Source of the DNA: an uncultured Pseudoxanthomonas sp.
GTDB lineage: Bacteria > Pseudomonadota > Gammaproteobacteria > Xanthomonadales > Xanthomonadaceae
DNA: 26,418 nt
Direction: 5' to 3'
NCBI GenBank assembly: GCA_946886405.1
Contig: CAMPIO010000044.1
Location: forward strand, 1-26,418
Program-made: the position numbers and the translations under genes
In this document: positions 16,421 through 24,076 of the stretch, in pieces
Position numbering within the stretch: position 1 is the stretch's first letter
Layout: every line of letters begins with the position of its first letter
Notes under the pieces: generated by a model
Seen by the model: only the letters and a program-made list of their open reading frames with translations
Told to the model about the DNA's origin: nothing
Databases searched by the model: none

Positions 16421-16513
16421 GTCATCCCAGCGCACGCTGGGATCCATTCGCTCTTCGCTTGGACAATGAGCGGACGCAACGGCAACATGGATCCCAGCGT
16501 GCGCTGGGATGAC
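16421..16513. repeat. REPIN with perfect 27-bp inverted arms
   Basis: The 27-bp sequence at 16421-16447 is repeated without a mismatch in inverted orientation at 16487-16513, separated by 39 bp. Each arm is itself a palindrome, ATCCCAGCG-CA-CGCTGGGAT, with a perfect 9-bp stem. This is the symmetric REP-doublet structure of REPINs and resembles the widespread GTCATCCC-type intergenic repeats of proteobacteria. The identical arms suggest recent arrival or selection on pairing. It lies in the queE-queC gap and would form a long hairpin if the two genes are cotranscribed. Confidence 0.85.
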
Positions 16514-16561
16514 GAGCCTGACCTCCCGTCCCCGTAACCTTCATAACGAATCGCGAACCCC

Positions 16562-17227
16562 ATGAAAAACGCCGTCGTCCTTCTTTCCGGAGGCATGGAC
16601 TCCGCTGTCGTCGTCGCCATCGCCCGCGAGCAGGGCTTCGCCGTGCACGCGCTCAGTGTGCGCTACGGCCAGCGACACACCTCCGAACTCGATGCCGCCG
16701 CGCGCGTTGCAGCCACGTTGGGTGCCGCCGCGCACAAGACCGTGCACGTGGACCTCCGCAGCATCGGCGGCTCCGCGCTGACCGACGACATCGACGTGCC
16801 GGAGGCGGGTGGCCCCGGCATCCCGGTGACCTACGTGCCGGCCCGCAACACCATCATGCTGTCGGTCGCGCTGGGCTGGGCCGAAGTGCTGGGCGCCAGC
16901 GACATCTTCTGCGGCGTCAACGCGGTGGACTATTCGGGCTATCCGGACTGCCGGCCCGAGTTCATCGGGGCGTTCGAGAAGCTGGCCAATGTGGCGACCA
17001 AGGCGGGTGTGGAAGGCGCCGGCCTGCGCATCCGGGCGCCGCTGCTGCGCATGAGCAAGGCCGATATCGTGCGCGAGGGCGTGCGTCTGGGCGTGGACTT
17101 CGCGCAGACCGTGTCCTGTTACCAGGCCGATGCGCAGGGTCGCGCCTGCGGCCACTGCGATGCCTGCCGCCTGCGCGCCGCCGGCTTCGCCGATGCCGGC
17201 GTGCCGGACCCCACGCACTACGCGTGA
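16562..17227 (+). CDS. queC: 7-cyano-7-deazaguanine synthase QueC
   Basis: This 221-residue protein has the PP-loop ATP site [19 protein letters not shown] (8-26) and the C-terminal zinc site made of Cys186, Cys196, Cys199 and Cys202 ([21 protein letters not shown]). [17 protein letters not shown] and [18 protein letters not shown] are strongly conserved family stretches. QueC uses ATP and ammonia to turn 7-carboxy-7-deazaguanine into preQ0, which follows directly on the QueE step. The ATG at 16562 is 156 bp after queE. No other pathway genes (queD, queF, folE, tgt) are in the window. Confidence 0.97.
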   Translation: MKNAVVLLSGGMDSAVVVAIAREQGFAVHALSVRYGQRHTSELDAAARVAATLGAAAHKTVHVDLRSIGGSALTDDIDVPEAGGPGIPVTYVPARNTIMLSVALGWAEVLGASDIFCGVNAVDYSGYPDCRPEFIGAFEKLANVATKAGVEGAGLRIRAPLLRMSKADIVREGVRLGVDFAQTVSCYQADAQGRACGHCDACRLRAAGFADAGVPDPTHYA

Positions 17228-17237
17228 GCCGAGCGGA

Positions 17238-17268
17238 TTTCGCCCACTCGCGAACGATGCGCTAGAAT
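17238..17268 (+). promoter_or_regulatory. Probable promoter of tRNA-Lys
   Basis: TAGAAT (17263-17268) is a good -10 box 33 bp upstream of the mature tRNA. A poor -35 candidate (TTTCGC, 17238-17243) lies 19 bp before it. The stretch directly after the -10 box is GC-rich (GCGCGTCCCGG), the kind of discriminator found at growth-rate and ppGpp-controlled stable RNA promoters. Confidence 0.4.
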
Positions 17269-17301
17269 GCGCGTCCCGGTGCAAGGCCGGGATGCGTTCC
17301 C

Positions 17302-17377
17302 GGGCCGTTAGCTCAGTCGGTAGAGCAGAAGACTTTTAATCTTTTGGTCGAAGGTTCGAATCCTTCACGGCCCACCA
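17302..17377 (+). tRNA. tRNA-Lys, anticodon UUU
   Basis: The 76-nt sequence folds into a full cloverleaf. The acceptor stem is GGGCCGT/ACGGCCC, the D stem GCTC/GAGC, the anticodon stem GAAGA/TCTTT with loop CTTTTAA, and the T arm GAAGG-TTCGAAT-CCTTC. The anticodon TTT is at 17335-17337, reading AAA and AAG lysine codons. The CCA end is encoded (17375-17377). No terminator is visible after it, so the downstream PLP-enzyme gene 64 bp away could be reached by read-through. Confidence 0.97.
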
Positions 17378-17441
17378 CGCACATCCCGTCGCCGCGCCTC
17401 ATCGCGCCGTGTTCGCGTCGGCGCCCGGCAGGGGATTTTTC

Positions 17442-18554
17442 GTGACCACGGCAGCGCGTGACTGGACGGCGCAGGCGATCCAGCGCATCGAAGCGGACTT
17501 CAACCGGTCCGCCGATACCCATCTGATTCCGCTGCCGCTGCCCGGGTTCCCCGGTATCGACGTCTATCTCAAGGACGAATCCAGCCATCCGACCGGCAGC
17601 TTGAAGCACCGGCTCGCGCGCTCGCTGTTCCTGTACGCACTGGCGAACGGCTGGCTGCGCGAGGGCGCGCCGGTGATCGAGGCCTCCAGCGGATCGACTG
17701 CCGTTTCCGAAGCCTACTTCGCGCGGCTGCTGGGTCTGCCGTTCATCGCGGTCATGCCGTCGTCCACATCGCCGGACAAGATCGCGGCCATCCAGTTCCA
17801 GGGAGGGCGCTGTCACCTGGTCGAGCAGGCCGGCGCGATCAACGAGGTCTCGCGACAACTGGCGTGCGACAGCGGGGGCCATTTCATGGACCAGTTCACC
17901 TATGCCGAGCGCGCCACCGACTGGCGCGCGAACAACAACATCGCCGAATCCATCTTCAAGCAGATGGACGCCGAACCGCATCCCGTGCCGACGTGGATCG
18001 TGTGCAGCCCCGGCACGGGTGGCACCAGCGCCACGCTGGGGCGCTACGTGCGCTATCGCCGCCACCCTACGCGCGTGCTGTGTGCAGATCCGGAGCATTC
18101 GGTGTTCTTCGACCAGTACAGGGGCGCATGCACGGGCTGCGAGGACACGACGCTGACCTGCGGCCGGGGTTCCGGCATCGAAGGCATCGGCCGGCCGCAT
18201 TGCGAACCCAGTTTCATCCCGGCCTGCATCGATGCGATGGTGAAGGTGCCGGACGCGCTGAGCCTGGCGGCCATGCGCCACGTCAGCGCGGTGCTGGGTC
18301 GGCGCGTGGGCGGGTCCACCGGCACCAACTTCGTCGGTATCCTTGCCGCCGCCACGCGCATGCGCGAGGAAGGACAGGCCGGGTCGATCGTCAGCATCCT
18401 GTGCGACAGCGGTGAACGCTATGCGCACAGTTACTACAACCGGGACTGGTATCTGGAGCGCGGCATCCCCATCGTGGAGAGCGACGACGCCATCGCGGCG
18501 GCCGTCGCAGGACGCGGACTGCCACCGCTGGCGCAGGCCGACTGGCCGAACTGA
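17442..18554 (+). CDS. PLP-dependent cysteine synthase-family enzyme, resembling cysteine desulfhydrase Cds1
   Basis: This 370-residue fold-type II PLP enzyme has the Schiff-base Lys55 in [19 protein letters not shown], a substrate loop [22 protein letters not shown], and the phosphate-binding loop [10 protein letters not shown] (191-200). SLKHR replaces the SVKDR of CysK/CysM and [12 protein letters not shown] is also distinct; both recall the Cds1 group of L-cysteine desulfhydrases known from mycobacteria, which release sulfide, pyruvate and ammonia. That link is from memory and inference; cysteine or another beta-substituted amino acid could be the real substrate. A cysteine-rich loop (Cys230, Cys233, Cys240) lies before GIEGIGRP. 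The GTG at 17442 has AGGGGA 6 nt upstream and is preferred over the GTG at 17409. Confidence 0.83.
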   Translation: MTTAARDWTAQAIQRIEADFNRSADTHLIPLPLPGFPGIDVYLKDESSHPTGSLKHRLARSLFLYALANGWLREGAPVIEASSGSTAVSEAYFARLLGLPFIAVMPSSTSPDKIAAIQFQGGRCHLVEQAGAINEVSRQLACDSGGHFMDQFTYAERATDWRANNNIAESIFKQMDAEPHPVPTWIVCSPGTGGTSATLGRYVRYRRHPTRVLCADPEHSVFFDQYRGACTGCEDTTLTCGRGSGIEGIGRPHCEPSFIPACIDAMVKVPDALSLAAMRHVSAVLGRRVGGSTGTNFVGILAAATRMREEGQAGSIVSILCDSGERYAHSYYNRDWYLERGIPIVESDDAIAAAVAGRGLPPLAQADWPN

Positions 18555-18577
18555 ATTCTCTTTGCATAAGGTGCCCC

Positions 18578-20605
18578 ATGACCAATCCACTGCACGACTG
18601 CTCCGGCCTGCCGCGCTTCGACGCGATCCGCCCCGAGCACATCGCGCCCGCCATTGACCAGCTGCTGGCCGAGGCCGAGGCTGCCGTGAAGGTGGCGGAA
18701 GCCGTTGCGCCGGTGACGTGGGACACCTTCGTGGTGCCGCTGGAAGACGCCACCGAACGCCTGTCGCGCGGGTGGAACCAGGTGACGCATCTGGAAGCGG
18801 TGATGAACACGCCGGCGCTGCGCAATGCCTACAACGCGCAGCTGCCGAAGGTGACGCGCTTCTGGAGCGCGCAGGGACAGAACCTTGCGCTGTACCGGCA
18901 GTACCGCGCGTTGGCGGATACGCCGGAAGCAGCGAACTACGGTGAGGCGCGCCGCAAGGTGCTGGACAATGCGCTGCGCGATTTCCGCCTCGGCGGCGCC
19001 GAGCTGCCGGACGAGCAGAAGGTGCGCTTTGGCGCGGTGAAGGAAGAACTGGCGAGTCTGTCGGCGACCTTCTCGCAGAACGTGCTGGATGCCACCGACG
19101 AATACGAATTCTGGATCAAGGACAAGCAACACCTCGGTGGCCTGCCGCCGGATGTCGTGTCCGCCGCGCGCGCGGCAGCGAAGGCCGACGACGAGCCGGG
19201 CTGGAAGTTCACCCTGCAGATGCCGTGCTACCTGCCGGTGCAGGCGTATGCCGACGACCGCGCGCTGCGCGAGACGCTGTACCACGCCAATGCGGTGCGC
19301 GCGTCCGAACTCGCCGACAACGATGCGCTGGACAACTCCGCACTGATCGACCGCATCCTCGCGCTGCGCACCGAACTCGCGGCGCTGCTGGGCTTCGCCA
19401 GCTACGCCGAGTACTCGCTGGCCACCAAGATGGCCGATACGCCGGACGAAGTGCTGCAGTTCCTGCGCGACCTCGCTGCGCGTGCCAAGCCGCACGCGCA
19501 ACGTGACCGCGCGGAGCTGGAAGCGTTCGCGCGCGACCATCTGGGTCTCGAAACGCTCGAAGCGTGGGACCTGGCCTACGCCAGCGAGAAGCTCAAGCAG
19601 GCGCGCTACAGCTTCTCCGCGCTGGAAGTGAAGCAGTACTTCACCAAGCCAGCGGTGCTGGCCGGGCTGTTCGGCGTGATCGGTGACCTTTACGGCCTGC
19701 GCGTGGAGCAGGATGAAGCGCCCACCTGGCATCCCGACGTGCGCTTCTATCGCTTGGTGGACGGCGATGGCAGTCTGGTCGGCCAGTTCTACCTCGACCT
19801 GTACGCCCGCGAAGGCAAGCGCGGTGGCGCGTGGATGGACGACTGCCGCAACCGCCGCGACACCGTGCGCGGCACGCAGACACCGCTGGTGTACCTGGTG
19901 TGCAACTTCGGCAAGGGCATGGACGGCAAGCCGGCCACCTTCAGCCACAACGACGTCACCACGCTGTTCCACGAAATGGGTCATGGCCTGCACCAGTTGC
20001 TGACGCAGGTCGGCGAACTGGGCGTGGCCGGCATCAATGGTGTCGAGTGGGATGCGGTGGAACTGCCCAGCCAGTTCATGGAGAACTTCTGCTGGGAATG
20101 GGCGCGTGTGCAGGCGATGACCGCGCACGTGGACACCGGTGAGCCGCTGCCGCGGGCACTGTTCGACAGAATGGTCGCGGCGAAGAACTACCAGAGCGGC
20201 ATGGCGACCGTGCGCCAGTTGGAGTTCGGCCTGTTCGACATGCAGCTGCACAGCGGCTTCGACGCTGCCGACGACAGCGTGCTGGCGCTGCTGGACCGCG
20301 TGCGCGACGAGGTGGCGGTGAACCTGCCGCCGGCGTTCAACCGCTTCCCGCACCAGTTCAGCCATATTTTCGCGGGCGGCTACGGCGCGGGTTATTACAG
20401 CTACAAGTGGGCCGAGGTGCTGAGCGCGGATGCCTACGCCGCCTTCGAGGAGGCACCCGCGCAGGTGGCCGACACGGGCGCACGGTTCCGGCATGAAGTC
20501 CTGGCCCGCGGCGGCAGCCGCAGTGCGGCCGAAAACTTCCGCGCCTTCCGCGGCCGCGCGCCGCGCATCGAGGCCTTGCTGCGGCATGCCGGCATGGCCG
20601 GCTGA
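18578..20605 (+). CDS. prlC: Oligopeptidase A (M3 family zinc metallopeptidase)
   Basis: This 675-residue cytosolic peptidase is near the size of E. coli PrlC (about 680). The zinc site is HEMGH with His465, Glu466 and His469; Glu495 in DAVELPSQFMENFCWE is the third ligand. The C-terminal substrate-binding segment FPHQFSHIFAGGYGAGYYSYKWAEVLSADAY is fully conserved. The family degrades short peptides, including cleaved signal peptides. The start MTNPLHDCSGLPRFDAIRPEH aligns with the E. coli start as I recall it, and AAGG lies 6 nt upstream. It follows the PLP-enzyme gene by 23 bp and may be cotranscribed with it. After its stop, CGGGGCGCCCCG (20623-20634) is a perfect palindrome without a T-run. 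Confidence 0.96.
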   Translation: MTNPLHDCSGLPRFDAIRPEHIAPAIDQLLAEAEAAVKVAEAVAPVTWDTFVVPLEDATERLSRGWNQVTHLEAVMNTPALRNAYNAQLPKVTRFWSAQGQNLALYRQYRALADTPEAANYGEARRKVLDNALRDFRLGGAELPDEQKVRFGAVKEELASLSATFSQNVLDATDEYEFWIKDKQHLGGLPPDVVSAARAAAKADDEPGWKFTLQMPCYLPVQAYADDRALRETLYHANAVRASELADNDALDNSALIDRILALRTELAALLGFASYAEYSLATKMADTPDEVLQFLRDLAARAKPHAQRDRAELEAFARDHLGLETLEAWDLAYASEKLKQARYSFSALEVKQYFTKPAVLAGLFGVIGDLYGLRVEQDEAPTWHPDVRFYRLVDGDGSLVGQFYLDLYAREGKRGGAWMDDCRNRRDTVRGTQTPLVYLVCNFGKGMDGKPATFSHNDVTTLFHEMGHGLHQLLTQVGELGVAGINGVEWDAVELPSQFMENFCWEWARVQAMTAHVDTGEPLPRALFDRMVAAKNYQSGMATVRQLEFGLFDMQLHSGFDAADDSVLALLDRVRDEVAVNLPPAFNRFPHQFSHIFAGGYGAGYYSYKWAEVLSADAYAAFEEAPAQVADTGARFRHEVLARGGSRSAAENFRAFRGRAPRIEALLRHAGMAG

Positions 20606-20665
20606 GCCGGTCGAAGGCGACCCGGGGCGCCCCGATGCAGGCGGCCCGGGCAGGGTCTGGGGCGT

Positions 20666-20694
20666 TTGACCATGACTGTAAACGTTTTCATAAT
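20666..20694 (+). promoter_or_regulatory. Sigma-70 promoter of the bglX-MFS unit
   Basis: TTGACC (20666-20671, five of six matches) and CATAAT (20689-20694, five of six matches) are separated by exactly 17 bp. Transcription would start near 20701, about 35 nt before the bglX start codon. A LacI-type operator overlaps the spacer and the -10 box, so the promoter should be blocked when the repressor is bound. Confidence 0.7.
20677..20690. promoter_or_regulatory. LacI-family operator over the bglX promoter
   Basis: TGTAAACGTTTTCA is a near-perfect 14-bp palindrome with a central CG. Its half-sites TGTAAAC and TGAAAAC differ at one base. This is the form of operators bound by many LacI/GalR-family sugar regulators. 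It covers the last 12 bp of the promoter spacer and the first two bases of the -10 box, a classical repression position. No lacI-type gene is in the window, so the regulator is probably encoded elsewhere. Confidence 0.65.
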
Positions 20695-20735
20695 GCTTGC
20701 CCTGTCATACCCGCGTTCCGGGGAGGATCGCTTAC

Positions 20736-22916
20736 ATGCCGCATCAGCGAAGGATCGAGGGCCTGATCGCCGCCATGACGCTGGAGGAGAAGATCGGCCA
20801 GCTGGGCGCTTTCGCCGATGCGCTGCGGCCGTTCGCCTTCGAGGTGAATCCCGAGACCTTCGCGCGCGATGCCGAGCAGGTGCGCGAGCAGATCCGCAGC
20901 GGCCGCGTCGGCGCGCTCTTCAACGGCGTGGGCGCGGCGGAAGGCCGTGAGGCGCAGCGCATCGCCGTGGAAGAGAGCCGCCTCGGCATTCCGCTGCTGC
21001 TGGGTGCCGACGTCATCCACGGCATGCGCACGGTGTTCCCGATTCCGCTGGGCGAAGCGGCCAGCTTCGAGCCCGAGCTCGCCGAGCGCACCGCGCGCGC
21101 CACCGCGAAAGAGGCCACGGCCGCGGGTATCCACTGGACCTTCGCGCCGATGGTCGACGTCGCGCGCGACCAGCGGTGGGGCCGCGTCGCCGAAACCTCG
21201 GGTGAGGACGTGTATCTGTCCTGCGAATTCGCCGCCGCCCGCGTCCGCGGCTTCCAGGGCGACGACCTGACGGCATCCGATTCGCTGCTCACCACGCCCA
21301 AGCATTTCGCCGCCTATGGCGCGATCTCGGCGGGGCTGGACTACAACTTCGTGGACATGGCGCCGCAGACGCTGCGCGACGTTCACCTGCCGCCGTTCAA
21401 GGCCGCGATCGACGCCGGCGCGCTGACGCTGATGAGTTCGTTCAACGACATCAACGGCGTGCCTGCCTCGGCCAATCGCGAACTGCTGACCGACATCCTG
21501 CGCGGTGAATGGAAGTTCGAGGGATTCGTCGTCTCCGACTACACCTCCGACCTGGAGCTGGTCGCGCACGGGTACGCCAGCGACGAGGCCGACGCGGCGC
21601 AGAAGGCGTTGTCTGCCGGCCTGGACATGAGCCTGCAGAGCGGCATCTATGCCGGTCATGTCGCCACGCTGGTCGAACAGGGCCGGTTGACCATGGCCGA
21701 GGTCGATGAGGCGGTGCGCCGCGTGCTGCACGTCAAGGCCGCGGTCGGCCTGTTCGACGATCCCTACCGCTGCCTGGATGCCGTGCGCGAAGCCGACCAG
21801 TCGCACATCGCTGCGCATGATGCGCTGGCGCGCGACTGCGCGCGTCGCTCCATCGTGCTGCTGAAGAACGACGGCGACCTGCTGCCGCTGAAGAAGGCCG
21901 GCCAGCGCATCGCGCTGATCGGGCCGTTCGCGCAGGACACCGCCAATCTCGGCGGTTGCTGGAACCTCTTCGGCGACGCCGCGCGCATGGTGGACATGGA
22001 AGCCGGCATCCGCGCCGCGCTGCACGATCCGTCCGCGCTGTTGGTGGTGGCGGGCAGCGATATCGAGACGCCGATCGAAGGTGGCATCGAGGCCGCGGTG
22101 GCTGCCGCGCGCGACGCCGATGTGGTGCTGCTCGCGCTGGGTGAGCCGCACGAGTTTTCCGGCGAGGCGCAGTCGCGCACGCAGATCGTGATCCCGGCGG
22201 CGCAGCAGGCGCTGGCGGAAGCCGTGGCCGCCACCGGTACGCCGGTCGTCGTGGTGCTCCGCAACGGCCGCGCGCTGGCGCTGGACGGCGCGGTACGCGA
22301 TGCGCAGGCGATCCTGGTGGGCTGGTTCCTCGGCACGCAGACCGGTCCCGCGCTCGCCGACGTGGTGTTCGGCGACTACAACCCGTCGGCGCGCCTGCCG
22401 GTGAGTTTTCCGCAGGATGCCGGGCAGCAGCCGTACTTCTACAACCATCCTGCAACCGGGCGCCCCAACGTGCCGGGCACGCCGCGCTCCTTCCAGACGC
22501 GTTGGCGCGAGGTCACCCATGCCGCGCTGTATCCGTTCGGCCACGGCCTGTCGTACACCCGTTTCGATTACGGCGTGCCGCAGCTCGATACGCAGACACT
22601 GCGCTGGGACGACACGCTGACCATCCGCACGCGCATTGCCAACAACGGTACCCGCGATGGCGAAGAAGTCGTGCAGCTGTACCTGCGCGATCGCACTGCC
22701 AGTCGCGTGCGCCCCGTGCGCGAGCTGAAACGCTTCCGCAAAATCTCACTGGCGGCAGGCGAATCTCAGGACGTCGTTTTCACGCTGGCGAGGGCGGACC
22801 TCGAATTCCACGGTGTCGACAATCGACCCATCGCCGAGCCAGGCCTGTTCGACCTGTGGGTCGCGCCGTCCAGCGCCGTCGGCGACGCGGTGGCATTCGA
22901 ACTGCTGGCCCCCTGA
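20736..22916 (+). CDS. bglX: Glycoside hydrolase family 3 beta-glucosidase, BglX-like, without signal peptide
   Basis: This 726-residue enzyme has an (alpha/beta)8 catalytic domain (about 1-345), an (alpha/beta)6 domain (about 375-590) and a C-terminal fibronectin-III-like domain (about 640-725, with DGEEVVQLYLRD). Asp268 in GFVVSDYTSD is the nucleophile. Glu477 in GEPHEFSGEAQSRT aligns with the HEASSRT segment of E. coli BglX, the likely acid/base. ALYPFGHGLSYTRF and YNHPATGRP also match BglX. E. coli BglX is periplasmic, but here the ATG at 20736 (GGAGG 9 nt upstream) begins MPHQRRIEGLIAAMTLEEK and no upstream in-frame start supplies a leader. It therefore probably hydrolyses short beta-glucosides in the cytosol. 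It is 6 bp before a transporter gene. Confidence 0.92.
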   Translation: MPHQRRIEGLIAAMTLEEKIGQLGAFADALRPFAFEVNPETFARDAEQVREQIRSGRVGALFNGVGAAEGREAQRIAVEESRLGIPLLLGADVIHGMRTVFPIPLGEAASFEPELAERTARATAKEATAAGIHWTFAPMVDVARDQRWGRVAETSGEDVYLSCEFAAARVRGFQGDDLTASDSLLTTPKHFAAYGAISAGLDYNFVDMAPQTLRDVHLPPFKAAIDAGALTLMSSFNDINGVPASANRELLTDILRGEWKFEGFVVSDYTSDLELVAHGYASDEADAAQKALSAGLDMSLQSGIYAGHVATLVEQGRLTMAEVDEAVRRVLHVKAAVGLFDDPYRCLDAVREADQSHIAAHDALARDCARRSIVLLKNDGDLLPLKKAGQRIALIGPFAQDTANLGGCWNLFGDAARMVDMEAGIRAALHDPSALLVVAGSDIETPIEGGIEAAVAAARDADVVLLALGEPHEFSGEAQSRTQIVIPAAQQALAEAVAATGTPVVVVLRNGRALALDGAVRDAQAILVGWFLGTQTGPALADVVFGDYNPSARLPVSFPQDAGQQPYFYNHPATGRPNVPGTPRSFQTRWREVTHAALYPFGHGLSYTRFDYGVPQLDTQTLRWDDTLTIRTRIANNGTRDGEEVVQLYLRDRTASRVRPVRELKRFRKISLAAGESQDVVFTLARADLEFHGVDNRPIAEPGLFDLWVAPSSAVGDAVAFELLAP

Positions 22917-22922
22917 ATCCGC

Positions 22923-24071
22923 ATGGCTCCGAGTGAAGCGGCGCCGACCCTGGGCGCGCGCGAGCGCATCGCCACGCGCATCGCCTTCTTCATCGGCGGC
23001 TTCGCCATCTCGGCCTGGGCGCCGCTGATTCCGTTCGCCAAGCACAAGCTCGCGCTGGACGATGGCCAGTTGGGCCTGATGCTGCTGTGCCTGGGTGTGG
23101 GCTCGGTGCTGATGATGCCGTTGGCCGGCGGACTGGCCGCACGCTTCGGTTGCCGCCGGGTGATCCTGGCGGCGGGTGCGGTGATCTGCCTGTGCATGCC
23201 GGCCTTGATGCTGGCGACCCGCATTCCCGTCCTCGCGCTGGTGCTGGCTGTCTTTGGCGCCGGCATGGGAGTGCTGGACGTGGTGATGAACGTGCAGGCG
23301 GTGGTCGTCGAACGCGACAGCGGCCGCGCGATGATGTCGGGCTTCCATGGCATGTACAGCGTCGGTGGCATCGCCGGCGCGGGCGGTGTCGCGGGCGCGT
23401 TGGCCCTGGGCGCTTCGCCCTTGGTGGCCATCGGCGGCACGGCGATCATCGCAGCGCTGCTGCTGGCGGCATCGCGCCGCGGACTGCTGGTCGAGGGCGG
23501 CGATGGCGATCATCCGGCGTTCGTGCTGCCACGTGGACGCGTGCTCTTGATCGGTGCGGTGTGCTTCGCGATGTTCCTCTCGGAGGGCGCGGTGCTGGAC
23601 TGGAGCGCCGTCTTCCTGACGTCGGTGCGCAACGCCGATCCCGCCACCGCCGGTTTCGGCTACGTTGCCTTCGCGGTGACGATGACGCTCGGCCGCCTGA
23701 CCGGCGACCGCATCGTGCAGGCGCTGGGCGCGTTCCGTGTGGTGGTGTGCGGCGCGCTGGTGGCGGCGGCCGGCTTCATGCTGGCCATCCTGGTGCCGTC
23801 GCCGCTGGCCGGTCTGGCGGGTTTCGCCCTGGTCGGCGCGGGCGCGGCGAATGTGGTGCCGGTGATGTTCTCTGCTGCGGGACGCGCGCGTGGCATGCCG
23901 ACGCACCTCGCCGTCGCCGCCGTCACCACGATGGGCTATGCCGGTGTGCTGCTGGGCCCTGCGGCGCTGGGCTTCATCGCCAAGCTCACCTCGCTGGCGG
24001 CGGCGCTGTGCCTGCTGGTCGTGCTGCTGGTTGCGGTGGCCTCGGTCGCGCGCATCGCCACGCGCGACTGA
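22923..24071 (+). CDS. MFS transporter (YbjJ-like), probable sugar carrier
   Basis: This 382-residue, very hydrophobic protein has about twelve membrane helices. The intracellular loop between helices 2 and 3 reads GGLAARFGCRRVILA, the MFS motif A form. GAGMGVLDVVMNVQAVVVERDSGRAMMSGFHGMYSVGG is typical of the YbjJ/FucP-like branch, whose members carry sugars or remain uncharacterised. The start lies 6 bp after the bglX stop, so it is almost certainly cotranscribed and under the same LacI-type operator. That suggests import of the disaccharide or glucoside that BglX then cleaves; the substrate is inference. It converges with a minus-strand gene 5 bp away. Confidence 0.85.
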   Translation: MAPSEAAPTLGARERIATRIAFFIGGFAISAWAPLIPFAKHKLALDDGQLGLMLLCLGVGSVLMMPLAGGLAARFGCRRVILAAGAVICLCMPALMLATRIPVLALVLAVFGAGMGVLDVVMNVQAVVVERDSGRAMMSGFHGMYSVGGIAGAGGVAGALALGASPLVAIGGTAIIAALLLAASRRGLLVEGGDGDHPAFVLPRGRVLLIGAVCFAMFLSEGAVLDWSAVFLTSVRNADPATAGFGYVAFAVTMTLGRLTGDRIVQALGAFRVVVCGALVAAAGFMLAILVPSPLAGLAGFALVGAGAANVVPVMFSAAGRARGMPTHLAVAAVTTMGYAGVLLGPAALGFIAKLTSLAAALCLLVVLLVAVASVARIATRD

Positions 24072-24076
24072 TCACC

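Noticed and set aside
16514..16561. A preQ1 riboswitch before queC, or before queE at 15658-15721
   Set aside because: Neither leader shows the short G/C stem plus A-rich tail of preQ1 class I, nor room for the larger classes. The queE leader hairpin has a different shape.
17302..17377. tRNA-Lys as the attachment site of an integrated island
   Set aside because: No integrase, no second copy of the tRNA 3' end and no change of gene style follows. Downstream genes are ordinary chromosomal genes.
18434..20587. A 717-codon minus-strand open frame opposite prlC, and a 644-codon one opposite kup (5710-7644)
   Set aside because: The plus-strand genes have complete catalytic or signature motifs. 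The antisense products are His/Arg/Gln-rich without domains.
20623..20634. Palindrome CGGGGCGCCCCG after prlC as an intrinsic terminator
   Set aside because: It has no loop of useful size and no T-run. GC-rich chance palindromes are common in this sequence.
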